64,000 nucleotides of DNA from Antricoccus suffuscus (GTDB lineage: Bacteria > Actinomycetota > Actinomycetes > Mycobacteriales > Antricoccaceae), in assembly GCF_003003235.1 (NCBI RefSeq), contig NZ_PVUE01000001.1, forward strand, positions 124,001-188,000, in the 5' to 3' direction. Below are positions 35,330-44,029 of this stretch, piece by piece. The notes below the pieces were generated by a model that saw only the letters and a program-made list of their open reading frames with translations, was not told where the DNA came from and ran no database searches. The first letter of the stretch is position 1. Each line of letters starts with the position of its first letter. The position numbers were made by a program, and so were the translations under genes.

Positions 35330-36456
35330 GTGGGGACCTTCTGTCCGTCGTTGATTGGCATGACCGGCGCCAGTGGCGCGGCGGCGGTGACCGGCTTGGC
35401 GGAGCGTGTCGGGGGAGCGCTCATGCTGCGGATGACCTCGAACGGCTCGGCATACCGCGCCCGAGGGGCGAGGTTGCGAGCCCAGTAGCGGGCACCCGCG
35501 ATCACCATTTCAGGCTCGAGGTAGGACCGCTCGCGCTGCGAGTCAAACAAGCTGAGCACCTCGACCTTGCGCACTACAACCTCGTCGATAGCCACGAACT
35601 TCGTCGGTGCGAAATCGTTGGTCGCCGACGGGGACTGGTAGGCGAAGATCTGCGGCACCCGGCGGCTCGCGCTGATCGTTGCGATGTGGACGGCGCGGTG
35701 GTCCTGATGATTGTCGTTCTTGGAGTGCACATAGATGATTGTCGGATCGAACGCCTGGACCACGCATTCGATCATCTGGATGGTGTCCACGCCGGAGTCG
35801 ATTCTGGTGTCCGGAAGGTTGGCCAGCATCAGCCGCGCACCGATGGTCTGTGCCGTCGCGGTCGACTCCTGGACGCGCTGACTAACGTCGCCACCCACTT
35901 GCCCGTGGCTCATCGTCAGCACCGAGACGCTATCGCCGCGGCGCCGGTGATCGAGCAGCGCACCTGCGCAACCGATCTCCACATCGTCCGGGTGCGCGCC
36001 GATCGCGAGGACACGCTCGGCACGCGCATCCGCCGCGACGAGGGAATTGTCGACCGTGGTGCTCAGGGCTATCGCGTCCGTGGGGTCGACGACATCGCTG
36101 ACGCCGGCCCGCATAGCTTCGACAAGCACCTTCGAGTCGAGGGAGCTTGCGGCGCCGGTAAGCACGATCTTGGCGTTCGGGCTTAATGCGTGGAGGTCAC
36201 GGATAAGGTAGACGCCATCTTCGTCGCCGATGGTGTCCGGCTCGATGAAGACGAAACTGAAGTTGCCCAGACCTGACGCGACGTCCATTGCGTTGGCTGT
36301 CGTCGTCGTGATGCGGCGACATCCCAGCCGGTCGAGGGTCGGGGCCGTCGCCTCTTCGTAAGTCGACCCGAGTACGAGAACGATAGGCCTAGGCGCGCCG
36401 AGGCGCTGCTCGATGGTGTCAGGCAACGCAAGGTCGAGCGCTGTGGAGTCGTTCAA
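35326..36456 (-). CDS. Pseudo-receiver domain fused to PIG-L-family zinc deacetylase
   Basis: A 376-residue fusion. Residues about 24-130 look like a response-regulator receiver (IVLVLGS, FSFVFIEPD, KIVLTGAAS, EAMRAGVSDVVDP), but the phospho-acceptor position is Glu72 and the late conserved Lys is missing, so normal phosphorylation is unlikely. From about residue 148 lies a LmbE/PIG-L domain with AIGAHPDDVEIG and the second zinc motif in KNDNHQDHRAVH. Such enzymes remove N-acetyl groups from amino sugars. It is the first gene of the seven-gene operon. The start is a TTG at 36456 without a clear ribosome site, so the N-terminus is uncertain. Confidence 0.82.
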   Translation of the reverse strand: MNDSTALDLALPDTIEQRLGAPRPIVLVLGSTYEEATAPTLDRLGCRRITTTTANAMDVASGLGNFSFVFIEPDTIGDEDGVYLIRDLHALSPNAKIVLTGAASSLDSKVLVEAMRAGVSDVVDPTDAIALSTTVDNSLVAADARAERVLAIGAHPDDVEIGCAGALLDHRRRGDSVSVLTMSHGQVGGDVSQRVQESTATAQTIGARLMLANLPDTRIDSGVDTIQMIECVVQAFDPTIIYVHSKNDNHQDHRAVHIATISASRRVPQIFAYQSPSATNDFAPTKFVAIDEVVVRKVEVLSLFDSQRERSYLEPEMVIAGARYWARNLAPRARYAEPFEVIRSMSAPPTRSAKPVTAAAPLAPVMPINDGQKVPT

Positions 36457-36855
36457 CGGTCGGCTCGATCGTGGTGCGGGGACGTGCAGCTACGGCTCGC
36501 TGGGTGAGCAATCACGGGATCCTCCAGGCCTTTCCGGTCCAATTACGCGTGATCACCTCGGCTTTTCGGGTCCGAGTCGGTGCCCCCCAGCACGAGGTAA
36601 TCCTGACAGACCGCACACGTCCACGCAAACGAACCACGACCTGGGTTGCGTCACATCTAGGCGTCGACAATCCGACCGGTAACTGCCGTCAGCGCGAGTC
36701 GTATCTATGAGGCACTGATCCCACAGCCATTCGTGACGCGGCTGTCCGCGTCGACGATGTTGGGCACGCGCTTCGACCCGAGCTGGGAGACGGAGTATTC
36801 ACGTGGCACTTGGCGCGGAGTCGCGCCAATGTCCCTGGGAGGAACGTCCGTCGCC
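36457..36855. other. Intergenic stretch upstream of the seven-gene operon
   Basis: About 400 bases with no plausible gene. The left part should hold the promoter of the PIG-L operon, but I see no clear consensus. Near the right end are two hairpins, ACAGCC/GGCTGT at 36723-36745 and a perfect TTGGCGCG/CGCGCCAA stem with a 4-base loop at 36810-36829. Confidence 0.5.
36810..36829. terminator. TTGGCGCG-GAGT-CGCGCCAA hairpin
   Basis: A perfect 8-pair stem with a tetraloop, 27 bases beyond the end of the reverse hydratase gene. No T-run follows, as often in high-GC terminators. Confidence 0.6.
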
Positions 36856-37647
36856 TCACGCAGCGGTAAATCGCACCTCGCCGAGGTCGTGGCTGAACCG
36901 CGCCGAGTATTCGCCGGGAGTCGCGGGCCGGGCGGGCAGCAAGGTGCCGGTCGCGATGATCGATCCCTTGGGAAGTGAGTAATTCAAGCTGCGGATGAGC
37001 CATTGGGTCGTGTCGTACGCCGTACCCACCTTGGGATTGGCGCGGCCGGTCTCGGTCTGCCCGCCGGGAAACCGAACTTCGGCGGTGACCTGCGTGAGCT
37101 CTTCAGGGTCAAGTCCCGGTCGCCAGGAGTCGCCGAGCACCAACAAACCAGCGAGCCCGTTGTCGGCGGCCATCGCAGGCAGTGCAACGACTGCCCCAGG
37201 CGCGGTCGGGTGCCAGTTGCGGAATCTGCCGATCGGGAGCTCGAAACCCGCACCCATCTCCACGCTGCCGGCGATGTCGGAAGTGGACACGTCGCCGGAC
37301 AGGTCGGCGGTGGTGCGCAGCAGAATCTCCGGTTCGACCAGCGGCACGTTGTTAGCCGCGACGTTGACGTGTGCGCCGGACGGCAAGAGTTTCGTGTCCA
37401 GCAGTGTCCCGCGCATAAGCGAGGCGCCGCCGCCGACCTTGTAGCCGCGTGGCGTGCCGCCGTACGCCGAGCGCAGTCGCTCAAGTGTCAGTTCTTGCAC
37501 GCGGTAAGCGTCGTCAATCGCCAGGTCGTTTAGCGCCGGTGGGAAGTCGTTTAGGTCGCCGGTGGCTGCATCCGTCCGTGCCTCGAGTACGTCGTACGCC
37601 GAGGTCAGTCGGTCGACCCAAGCGTTGAGATCAGCATCGTTGGTCAT
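36856..37647 (-). CDS. 2-keto-4-pentenoate hydratase/FAH-superfamily protein (MhpD-like)
   Basis: A 263-residue protein of the MhpD-like branch of the FAH superfamily: RGYKVGGGASLM, VEPEILLRTTADL with the acidic metal ligands, VEMGAGFELPIGRF and AADNGLAGLLVLGD. These enzymes hydrate or decarboxylate 2-keto acids in aromatic-ring degradation. It appears monocistronic, between terminator-like hairpins. A deleted remnant of the same gene lies at 29350-29435. Confidence 0.8.
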   Translation of the reverse strand: MTNDADLNAWVDRLTSAYDVLEARTDAATGDLNDFPPALNDLAIDDAYRVQELTLERLRSAYGGTPRGYKVGGGASLMRGTLLDTKLLPSGAHVNVAANNVPLVEPEILLRTTADLSGDVSTSDIAGSVEMGAGFELPIGRFRNWHPTAPGAVVALPAMAADNGLAGLLVLGDSWRPGLDPEELTQVTAEVRFPGGQTETGRANPKVGTAYDTTQWLIRSLNYSLPKGSIIATGTLLPARPATPGEYSARFSHDLGEVRFTAA

Positions 37648-37659
37648 GCTCAGACCCTA

Positions 37660-37818
37660 GTACGCGCGAATCTGAGGAGCGCTCGAGCGGACTCCCCGAA
37701 ATGGTGAGGGTGGCCCCGCGCCAGTACTCGCCTGAATCGGCACGGGGCCCGTGACCCGGTTAATGAGTCACGGCGATAGAGGTACCCACGGCGATTCGTC
37801 TCAAACGACGAGAAGCGA
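37660..37818. repeat. Intergenic repeat, copy B
   Basis: This is the counterpart of the stretch at 29435-29590, sitting upstream of the intact hydratase gene and downstream of the YdcF-family gene. It contains the matching hairpin at 37714-37747 (CCCCGCGCC with GGCACGGGG, one mismatch). The shared arrangement with copy A shows that a segment with hydratase plus upstream flank was duplicated. Confidence 0.75.
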
Positions 37819-37835
37819 CATCAAAGGTGAGGTGA

Positions 37836-37851
37836 GTGTCCAAAAGGACAC
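37836..37851. terminator. GTGTCC-AAAA-GGACAC hairpin after the YdcF-family gene
   Basis: A perfect 6-pair stem with a 4-base loop 18 bases beyond the stop of the reverse YdcF-family gene. A short terminator is the simplest reading. Confidence 0.6.
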
Positions 37852-37868
37852 ACGCGATGATTGGACGG

Positions 37869-38411
37869 TCAGCCCTGGATTCGGGTCCCTGGGCGGAGGA
37901 GCGCGTCGATCATGCCACCGGTCTCGTGGATGAAATGCCACGCCCACGCGAGGACCGAGGCTTTGGGCTTGCTCGCGACCATGTAGACCTTGATCGGTGT
38001 CGCCTGCTCGACGAGGACCCGCGCGCGGGTGATGTGGTACGTCGAGGTCACCACGACAATGGACTTCCAGCCGTGCTGCGCCGCGAGCTTTGCGATCGCG
38101 TGCGCTTCGCCGCGCGTGTCGTCCGGCGACGGCACGAAACAGATCACGTCCGGACTCGTGTCGGTCTTGCACTCCTTGTTGGCGCGGGCGTTTTCCGTGC
38201 CGGGGGAGTTGGACACGACAAGCGTCGGCGCGATGCCCTGCGCGACGAGTTTCTGGCCGACGGGCAGACGGTCCGGCGCGCCGCCGAGTACGACGACTGC
38301 GTCGGCGTGCTTCGGATGATCCACGGCCGGGGCGACGAAATAGAAGTAACAGGCGATCAGCCACACGATGAGGAGCGCGCAGATTCCGGCGAGGAAAGGG
38401 TGTCGGCGCAT
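37869..38411 (-). CDS. YdcF/SanA (DUF218) family membrane protein
   Basis: A 180-residue protein with an N-terminal membrane helix (ICALLIVWLIACYFYFV) and the DUF218 domain: DAVVVLGGAPDRLPVGQKL, VICFVPSPDDTRGEAHAI and VTSTYHITRARVL. The family is linked to envelope integrity (SanA) but has no established reaction. A decayed paralogue lies at 20070-20616 and a possible tail fragment at 48064-48103, so the gene has been copied several times in this region. Confidence 0.82.
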   Translation of the reverse strand: MRRHPFLAGICALLIVWLIACYFYFVAPAVDHPKHADAVVVLGGAPDRLPVGQKLVAQGIAPTLVVSNSPGTENARANKECKTDTSPDVICFVPSPDDTRGEAHAIAKLAAQHGWKSIVVVTSTYHITRARVLVEQATPIKVYMVASKPKASVLAWAWHFIHETGGMIDALLRPGTRIQG

Positions 38412-38536
38412 GGCGGCCAGCCTAATGCGATTTGCTGAGAGGCGCCTTCGCGGATTGACCGCGTTGCCGGCGTCCCGTGTGTGGGCGGCGTGAAAGTATT
38501 TCGATTAGGACCGAGGTGCGTGGAGGTGCAAGGCCA

Positions 38537-40021
38537 GTGCGGCAAGAGAGCAGCGCGAGCGAGGTGAGCGCAGTCGACACGGCCGTCGAGCCGGACCCGA
38601 CACGGTGGCGCATCCTGTCCGTCCTGCTGGTTGCGATCTTCATGTCCCTGATCGGCGTCAGCATCGTCAACGTCGCGTTGCCGTCGATCCAGCACGGGCT
38701 CGGTGCCTCCGAATCGGACCTGCAGTGGGTGTTGTCCGGCTACGCGCTCACCTTCGGCATCGTCCTGGTCACCGCCGGCCGCGGCGGCGACCTGATGGGG
38801 CGCGGTGGTTTCTTCATCATCGGTGTCACGATCTTCACCGCCTCGTCGGTAGCCGCCGGGTTCGCTCCCACCCCGGAGGTGCTCAACGTCGCGCGGTTCG
38901 CGCAAGGTGTCGGCTCCGGCCTGCTGAACCCGCAGGGCGTCGGGATGATCCAGCAGTACTTCCGAGGCGCCGAGCGGGGCCGCGCGTTTGGCTACTTCGG
39001 CAGCACCGTCGGCGTATCGGTCGCGATCGGTCCGGTGCTGGGCGGGCTGCTGATCAAGGCGGGCGGCCCGGATCTGGGGTGGCGCATCACGTTTCTGGTC
39101 AACCTTCCGGTCGGCCTCATCGCAATCATCTTGGCGTTTCTGTGGTTTCCGCGACCACTGCTGCGGCGTACCTCCCGTACGCCGACGTCCCCAGGGCAAC
39201 GTGTGTCCCGATCGATGGACCCGGTCGGGTCGATCCTGCTCGGCCTTGCCGTCCTGGCGGTCCTGTTCCCGTTCGTCGAGGCGCAAACCTCGGCCCTGAC
39301 GTGGCTGTTGATCCCGCTCGGCCTCGTCCTGGTCGCCATTTGGGTGTGGTGGGAACGGCGATACGCCCGCCGCGGCCACAGTCCCATGGTCGAGCTGAAT
39401 ATCTTCCGCACGCGCAGCTTCACCAACGGCACCGTCATCGTGGGCCTCTACTTCCTGGGTATGACGAGCGTCTGGGTGCTCGTTGCCATGTATATGCAGG
39501 AAGGGCTGGGGAAGTCCGCGCTCGAAGCGGGACTGATCGGCGTACCCTCGGCACTCCTTTCGGCGTTGGCCGCCAACTGGGCCGGCAAGCGCGTAATGAC
39601 GTACGGCCGGAAAGTCGTCATCGGTGGCCTGTTGTGCGGGATGGCCGGTCTCCTGCTGAGCATCGCGGTCGTCCTGTTGCACGAAGCGGGCACCCTCAAC
39701 GAATGGTGGCTGCTACTTCCGCTCTGTCTGGTGGGTGTGGCTCAGGGTTCGGTAATCAGCCCCAACCAGACGCTGACGCTGGCCGACGTACCGCTGGACT
39801 ATGCGGGAAGTTCCGGCGCCATCATGCAGACCGGTCAGCGGATCGGTACGTCGATCGGCATCGCCGTGATCACTGCGGTCGTGTTCGCGACGCTGGGAAG
39901 CAACTCGTGGTCGGTCGCGGTGTCGACCGGGTTCGCGCTGATCTGCGTCGTCGTACTGCTCGCGCTCGGCGTCGCGCTGAAGGATCTGCGCGACCGCGCC
40001 AAGGCAGCCACCTCGAGGTAG
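38537..40021 (+). CDS. MFS drug/metabolite exporter (DHA2, EmrB/QacA type)
   Basis: About 494 residues with 14 predicted helices. IVNVALPSIQHGLGASESDL and LQWVLSGYALTFGIVLVTAG are the typical DHA2 first-loop motifs, and GRGGDLMGRGG with RFAQGVGSGLLNPQ are further signatures. The GTG at 38537 has GGAGG ten bases upstream; a GTG at 38477 would add 20 residues. No regulator is adjacent. It probably exports a toxic or metabolic compound by proton antiport. A repeated palindrome unit begins directly after the stop. Confidence 0.88.
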   Translation: MRQESSASEVSAVDTAVEPDPTRWRILSVLLVAIFMSLIGVSIVNVALPSIQHGLGASESDLQWVLSGYALTFGIVLVTAGRGGDLMGRGGFFIIGVTIFTASSVAAGFAPTPEVLNVARFAQGVGSGLLNPQGVGMIQQYFRGAERGRAFGYFGSTVGVSVAIGPVLGGLLIKAGGPDLGWRITFLVNLPVGLIAIILAFLWFPRPLLRRTSRTPTSPGQRVSRSMDPVGSILLGLAVLAVLFPFVEAQTSALTWLLIPLGLVLVAIWVWWERRYARRGHSPMVELNIFRTRSFTNGTVIVGLYFLGMTSVWVLVAMYMQEGLGKSALEAGLIGVPSALLSALAANWAGKRVMTYGRKVVIGGLLCGMAGLLLSIAVVLLHEAGTLNEWWLLLPLCLVGVAQGSVISPNQTLTLADVPLDYAGSSGAIMQTGQRIGTSIGIAVITAVVFATLGSNSWSVAVSTGFALICVVVLLALGVALKDLRDRAKAATSR

Positions 40022-40174
40022 GGATTACGTGGAAGTTCGGCGTACGCCGGCGTACGCGGAACTTCCACATAAGTCACCTAGGGGCACGACGGGCAGCTGA
40101 TGAACGGGCCCGGCCACGTGCGTTGCAGCAACAATCCGCCGACCTCGCGCGCGACGCCGCACGCATCGCCAAAC
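40022..40174. repeat. 153-bp repeat: palindrome P1 plus duplicated 3' end of the DUF559 gene
   Basis: Nearly identical to 48166-48318 (about three differences by eye). It starts right after the MFS stop codon. Bases 40029-40068 are a 40-base near-perfect palindrome (19 of 20 pairs). The rest, on the reverse strand, reads GDACGVAREVGGLLLQRTW and then the same stop as the full gene at 48222. So it is a gene-tail fragment with its own palindrome, copied next to an unrelated gene. Confidence 0.88.
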
Positions 40175-40222
40175 ACCTTGGTCCGAACCCCTTTATCGTG
40201 GCTGGAGCGACCGGTGATGTGG

Positions 40223-41452
40223 TCATGAAATCACGCCGGCTAAGCGAAGCGAGTCGATGCCGTTGTCATCGATGCAAAGCAGCTCCCGTAGTACCTCGGT
40301 CGTGTGCTCACCGGCGTCGGGCCCGACGTGACGGATCCGCCCAGGAGTCACCGAGAGGTGCGGAATGACACCCGGCATACCGATACTCCGACGGTATTGC
40401 GTATCGGGTACTCGAACCAGCATGCCTTCGGTCCAGGCGTCATCGTCGGCGAATAAGTCCGCCATCGAATTGACCCGCCCGACCGCGACCTCATTGGAGC
40501 GCAGGGCGTCGTAGAGCTGATCGAGAGTGCGACTCGCGAATTCCGGTTCGAGGAGCGCATCGAGCGCCTCCCTGTTGCGTACACGATCTGCGTTGGTCCT
40601 GAAGCGCTCATCGTCGACCAATTCCGGCCGACCAATCGCGGTGCCGAAGCGTAGCCACATGCTGGGGGTGCTGATTGGCACAACGATCCATTGGTCGTCA
40701 CCGGTGCGGTAGATGCCGTTAGGTGCGATGCCGTTGCGATTACCGGTGCGCTCTGGGGATCGGCCACTCGTCTCGTACGCGGCGACGAGGCCTTCGAGCA
40801 TACGCAGTGTCGCTCCAGCGAGGGACAGCTCGACGAGTTGCCCTCGTCCGGAGCGTTGCGCCTCGTAGAGGGCAAGCAGGATGGAGAAGGCGCCATGCAG
40901 GCCGCCGACTCCGTCGGCGATCGCGTAGCCAGAAAACATTGGAGGCCCGTCGGGTTCGCCGGAAGCGTAGGTCAGGCCGGCGTATGCCTCGGCGACCCGG
41001 GCGAAACCGGGATCGTCGCGACGAGAACCAGATCGTCCGAGCGCGGACAGGTGATACATGATTAGGCCTGGGTTGGCCGCCGACAGTGCCGAATAGCCGA
41101 GGCCCCATTTTTCCAGCGTCGACATGCGGAAGTTCGTCGAAACGACATCGACCTGGGCGGCTAGATCGAGAAATAGCGCCTGCCCGCGCTCGTGGCGCAG
41201 GTCGATTGCGATGCTCCGTTTGTTGCGGTTGGAGATCTTCGATTGCACTGACCGACCCTGCTCGTCAGCGGAAATGAGACGCATAGGGTCGCCGCCGCGG
41301 ATGTCCTCCACCTTGATCACGTCGGCACCAAAATCGGCGAGTAGTCCACCGGTAAGCGGCCCCGCAAGCATCGTGCTTGCGTCGAGCACCTTCACGCCGC
41401 GGAGCGGACCAGGGGTGTCGTTCGTGCCGTCATGTGGCCGGTCGTAGCTCAT
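40223..41452 (-). CDS. CaiB/BaiF-type family III CoA-transferase
   Basis: A 409-residue enzyme with LDASTMLAGPLTGGLLADFG, ADVIKVEDIRGGDPMR, NRNKRSIAIDLRHERG and SGYAIADGVGGLHGAFSILL, all typical of formyl-CoA/carnitine-CoA transferase relatives. The ATG at 41452 has AAGGAG just upstream and overlaps the ABC ATPase end by 23 bases. It ends the second importer operon, suggesting that the imported compound, or its product, is activated as a CoA thioester. Confidence 0.9.
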   Translation of the reverse strand: MSYDRPHDGTNDTPGPLRGVKVLDASTMLAGPLTGGLLADFGADVIKVEDIRGGDPMRLISADEQGRSVQSKISNRNKRSIAIDLRHERGQALFLDLAAQVDVVSTNFRMSTLEKWGLGYSALSAANPGLIMYHLSALGRSGSRRDDPGFARVAEAYAGLTYASGEPDGPPMFSGYAIADGVGGLHGAFSILLALYEAQRSGRGQLVELSLAGATLRMLEGLVAAYETSGRSPERTGNRNGIAPNGIYRTGDDQWIVVPISTPSMWLRFGTAIGRPELVDDERFRTNADRVRNREALDALLEPEFASRTLDQLYDALRSNEVAVGRVNSMADLFADDDAWTEGMLVRVPDTQYRRSIGMPGVIPHLSVTPGRIRHVGPDAGEHTTEVLRELLCIDDNGIDSLRLAGVIS

Positions 41453-42254
41453 GGGTCTCCTTGGGTAGTAAACGTGGGATTGATGCGACAAGCAATTGCG
41501 TGTACGCGTGGCGTGGGGTGCCGCAGACTTCGTCTGCGGTACCGGACTCCACGATTTGTCCTTCACGCATCACGTGTACTCGGTCGCACAGCTGGCGGAC
41601 CATGGCTAGGTCGTGGCCGATAAACAACATGGCTGAGTCTGGACGTAGCAGGCCGTATAGCAGGCGGGCGACGGAAGCCGCCGTAGTGACGTCGAGCGCG
41701 CTTAGCGCCTCGTCGAGGATCAGCAGCGACGGCTCGACGATGATCGCTCGTGCGATAGCGACCCGTTGACGCTGTCCCCCAGACAATTCTCGAGTGGTGC
41801 GGTGCAAGAAACTGGCATCGAGGCCGACCGACTCGAGTGTCGCGACGACCCGGTCCTGTCGATTACGCGTACCGAAGTTGGCGTGGATCGCCAAGGGCTC
41901 ACCGACCAGCTCCGCTACCTTGTGACGTGGGTTGAGCGCCTGAAGCGGATCTTGGAACACGGTCTGTACCGTCCGGCGATACGTCAGGGGAGCTGGCGTC
42001 GGCAGCGCCCCGACATCCGTGCCAGAGATCATCACTCGCCCGGTGAAAGGAACGAGACGTAGGAGCGCGCGGGCGAGGGTTGATTTCCCGGATCCCGACT
42101 CGCCTACGAGCCCGGTAATCTCACCTGGGCGAATGTCGAGAGAGGCGTGATCGACCGCGATGAACGGCTTGGGCCGTATATCGCCAATGCTGCGTCGACG
42201 AGGAAATTGCACGGTGAGGTCCTCGATCAGGCCCAGCGGTTCTGACGCGTTCAT
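41430..42254 (-). CDS. Peptide-type ABC transporter ATP-binding protein (second importer)
   Basis: A 274-residue ATPase with [34 protein letters not shown] and LLILDEALSALDV. It is shorter than usual for OppF/DppF types and lacks the Cys-rich C-terminal extension. It overlaps the fused permease-ATPase gene (ATGA) and the CoA-transferase gene. Confidence 0.9.
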   Translation of the reverse strand: MNASEPLGLIEDLTVQFPRRRSIGDIRPKPFIAVDHASLDIRPGEITGLVGESGSGKSTLARALLRLVPFTGRVMISGTDVGALPTPAPLTYRRTVQTVFQDPLQALNPRHKVAELVGEPLAIHANFGTRNRQDRVVATLESVGLDASFLHRTTRELSGGQRQRVAIARAIIVEPSLLILDEALSALDVTTAASVARLLYGLLRPDSAMLFIGHDLAMVRQLCDRVHVMREGQIVESGTADEVCGTPRHAYTQLLVASIPRLLPKETHELRPAT

Positions 42255-44029
42255 GCCACTACCTCTTGTCCTTGGGGCGACTCGAGGATCGCGCGGCCCG
42301 GTTCATTCCGGGGGACAGCGCTGACGAGCGCGGTTGTGTAGGCGTGGCTGGGATGAGCGATGACGGTCCCAATCGGACCGGACTCGACGACGTTGCCGCG
42401 CAGCATCACGACGACTCGATCAGCGAGTTCGCTGGCCACTCCGAGATCGTGAGTGACGAGTAAGACCCCGAACTCCCGCTCATGGCACAGGCGGCGCAGC
42501 AGCTTGATGATTTCGCTTTGCACAGTCACGTCGAGCGCTGTGGTCGGCTCGTCAGCGATCAGCAGGATCGGAGACTTGGCGAGTGCCATAGCGATCATGA
42601 CCCGTTGCGCCATACCGCCGGAGATCTGACCAGGTCTTAATCTCGCCACTTCATCGGGGCGACGAAGCCCGACCGAGGTAAGCAGCGAAGAGATCTCCTC
42701 GGTAACGGGGCGTCGCGCTGAGGGGGTATCCGACTCGGTATCCCTTGAGGTGGCGAGTCGACGCTGGGCGACGATAACGTCTCGCAGCTGGCGTCCGACC
42801 GTTTGCAGTGGGTTCAGCGCCGCGGAGGGCTCCTGGAACACCACTCCGACGCGGCTGCGCCACGCCGCCCTCGTCTTGCGGTCGGCGCCGACGAGCTCGA
42901 GCGGCTCCCCGCCTCCGAGCCGTACTTGGTCGGCGTTAGCTGATGCAGGTGGAGTGAGAAGGTCCGCAAACGCCATAGCGACCGAGGTCTTCCCGCTACC
43001 GGACTCGCCGACCAGCGCGACGACCTCACCGTGACCAACCGTCACGTCGGCCCGATCGACCGCAACTGTGTCGCCGTAGCGGACCGTGACTCCGCGAGCG
43101 TCGAGCAATGGCGCTGAAGCGGGGTCCGGCTCGGATCCAGCGGCAGCCACGCTGTCGGTGTCGGCGTGATGGGATGGGGCGGCCTGCATGCCAACCGGCT
43201 CGAGATATCCGGTTGGGTTGTCCAGAGCGGTACCCCTACGCCGGCGAACGAGCGCGTCTCCGACGATGTTCAGCGCCAGGACCGTCAGAACGAGCGCAAG
43301 ACCCGGCGGGATCGCCTGGAACGGTGCCTCACGAATCGCGCGTTGCGCGCTGGACAGCATGACTCCCCAGCTGGCCGCAGGGGGCTGGGTGCCAAGGCCA
43401 AGAAAGCTAAGGGCCGCTTCAATGGTCACCGCGTGCGCAAAGACCAGGGTCGCCTCAACGCCCATGGGGGCTGCGATGTTAGGGGATATATGACGGCGGA
43501 GCAAGCGGAAGCGACCCGCACCGATCACCCGGGCGCCATCCACGTAGAGCCGCTCTCGCTCCGCTAGGGTCAGGCCCCGCGCCAACCGGGCGATGCCCAT
43601 CGCGAACGCGATCCCGACTGCCAGCATCGATCGGCTGAGTCCGCTGCCGAGTGCCGCAATGAGCGCGATCGCCAGCACGATGGCCGGGATCGCCGAGATG
43701 CCCTCGACGATGCGCATCACGATGCGGTCGACCCACCCACCCAAGAGCCCGATGGCCATGCCGATCCCGCCGCCGAGGACCACGGCGATCGCCGTTGCCT
43801 GCAATCCGGCGATAGTCGACACTCGGGCTCCGTCGATGAGCCGACTTAAGGTGTCTCTGCCTAAGTAGTCGGTGCCGAGCCAATGCGCGCGGCCCGGCCC
43901 GGTGAGAGCGGCACCGAGGTCGCCGACCGTCGGATCGTAGGGAACGATCCATGGGCCGATAACCGCGAGAGTCGCGACCACGAACAGGATGACCCAGGAC
44001 ATTTTCACTAGCACGGATCCGCCCCTCAT
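42251..44029 (-). CDS. Peptide-type ABC transporter permease-ATPase fusion (DppC-DppD)
   Basis: A single 592-residue chain. Residues 1 to about 275 are a DppC-type permease (HWLGTDYLGRDTLSRLIDGA and an EAA-like loop ARVIGAGRFRLLRRHISPN). After a linker around 275-310, an ATPase follows with GESGSGKTSVAMAF, QISGGMAQRVMIAMAL and [12 protein letters not shown]. The open frame is continuous with no internal stop. Gene fusion of a permease with its ATPase is uncommon in this importer type and fixes their stoichiometry. Confidence 0.9.
   Translation of the reverse strand: MRGGSVLVKMSWVILFVVATLAVIGPWIVPYDPTVGDLGAALTGPGRAHWLGTDYLGRDTLSRLIDGARVSTIAGLQATAIAVVLGGGIGMAIGLLGGWVDRIVMRIVEGISAIPAIVLAIALIAALGSGLSRSMLAVGIAFAMGIARLARGLTLAERERLYVDGARVIGAGRFRLLRRHISPNIAAPMGVEATLVFAHAVTIEAALSFLGLGTQPPAASWGVMLSSAQRAIREAPFQAIPPGLALVLTVLALNIVGDALVRRRRGTALDNPTGYLEPVGMQAAPSHHADTDSVAAAGSEPDPASAPLLDARGVTVRYGDTVAVDRADVTVGHGEVVALVGESGSGKTSVAMAFADLLTPPASANADQVRLGGGEPLELVGADRKTRAAWRSRVGVVFQEPSAALNPLQTVGRQLRDVIVAQRRLATSRDTESDTPSARRPVTEEISSLLTSVGLRRPDEVARLRPGQISGGMAQRVMIAMALAKSPILLIADEPTTALDVTVQSEIIKLLRRLCHEREFGVLLVTHDLGVASELADRVVVMLRGNVVESGPIGTVIAHPSHAYTTALVSAVPRNEPGRAILESPQGQEVVA

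Noticed and set aside
38357-39682. A 441-codon reverse open frame opposite the MFS gene
   Set aside because: The forward strand gives a clear 14-helix transporter; the reverse product is hydrophilic and unrecognisable.
38605-40368. A 587-codon forward frame overlapping the MFS gene and running past it
   Set aside because: Wrong frame of the MFS gene; the product is Arg-rich without domains, and its end crosses the duplicated palindrome unit.
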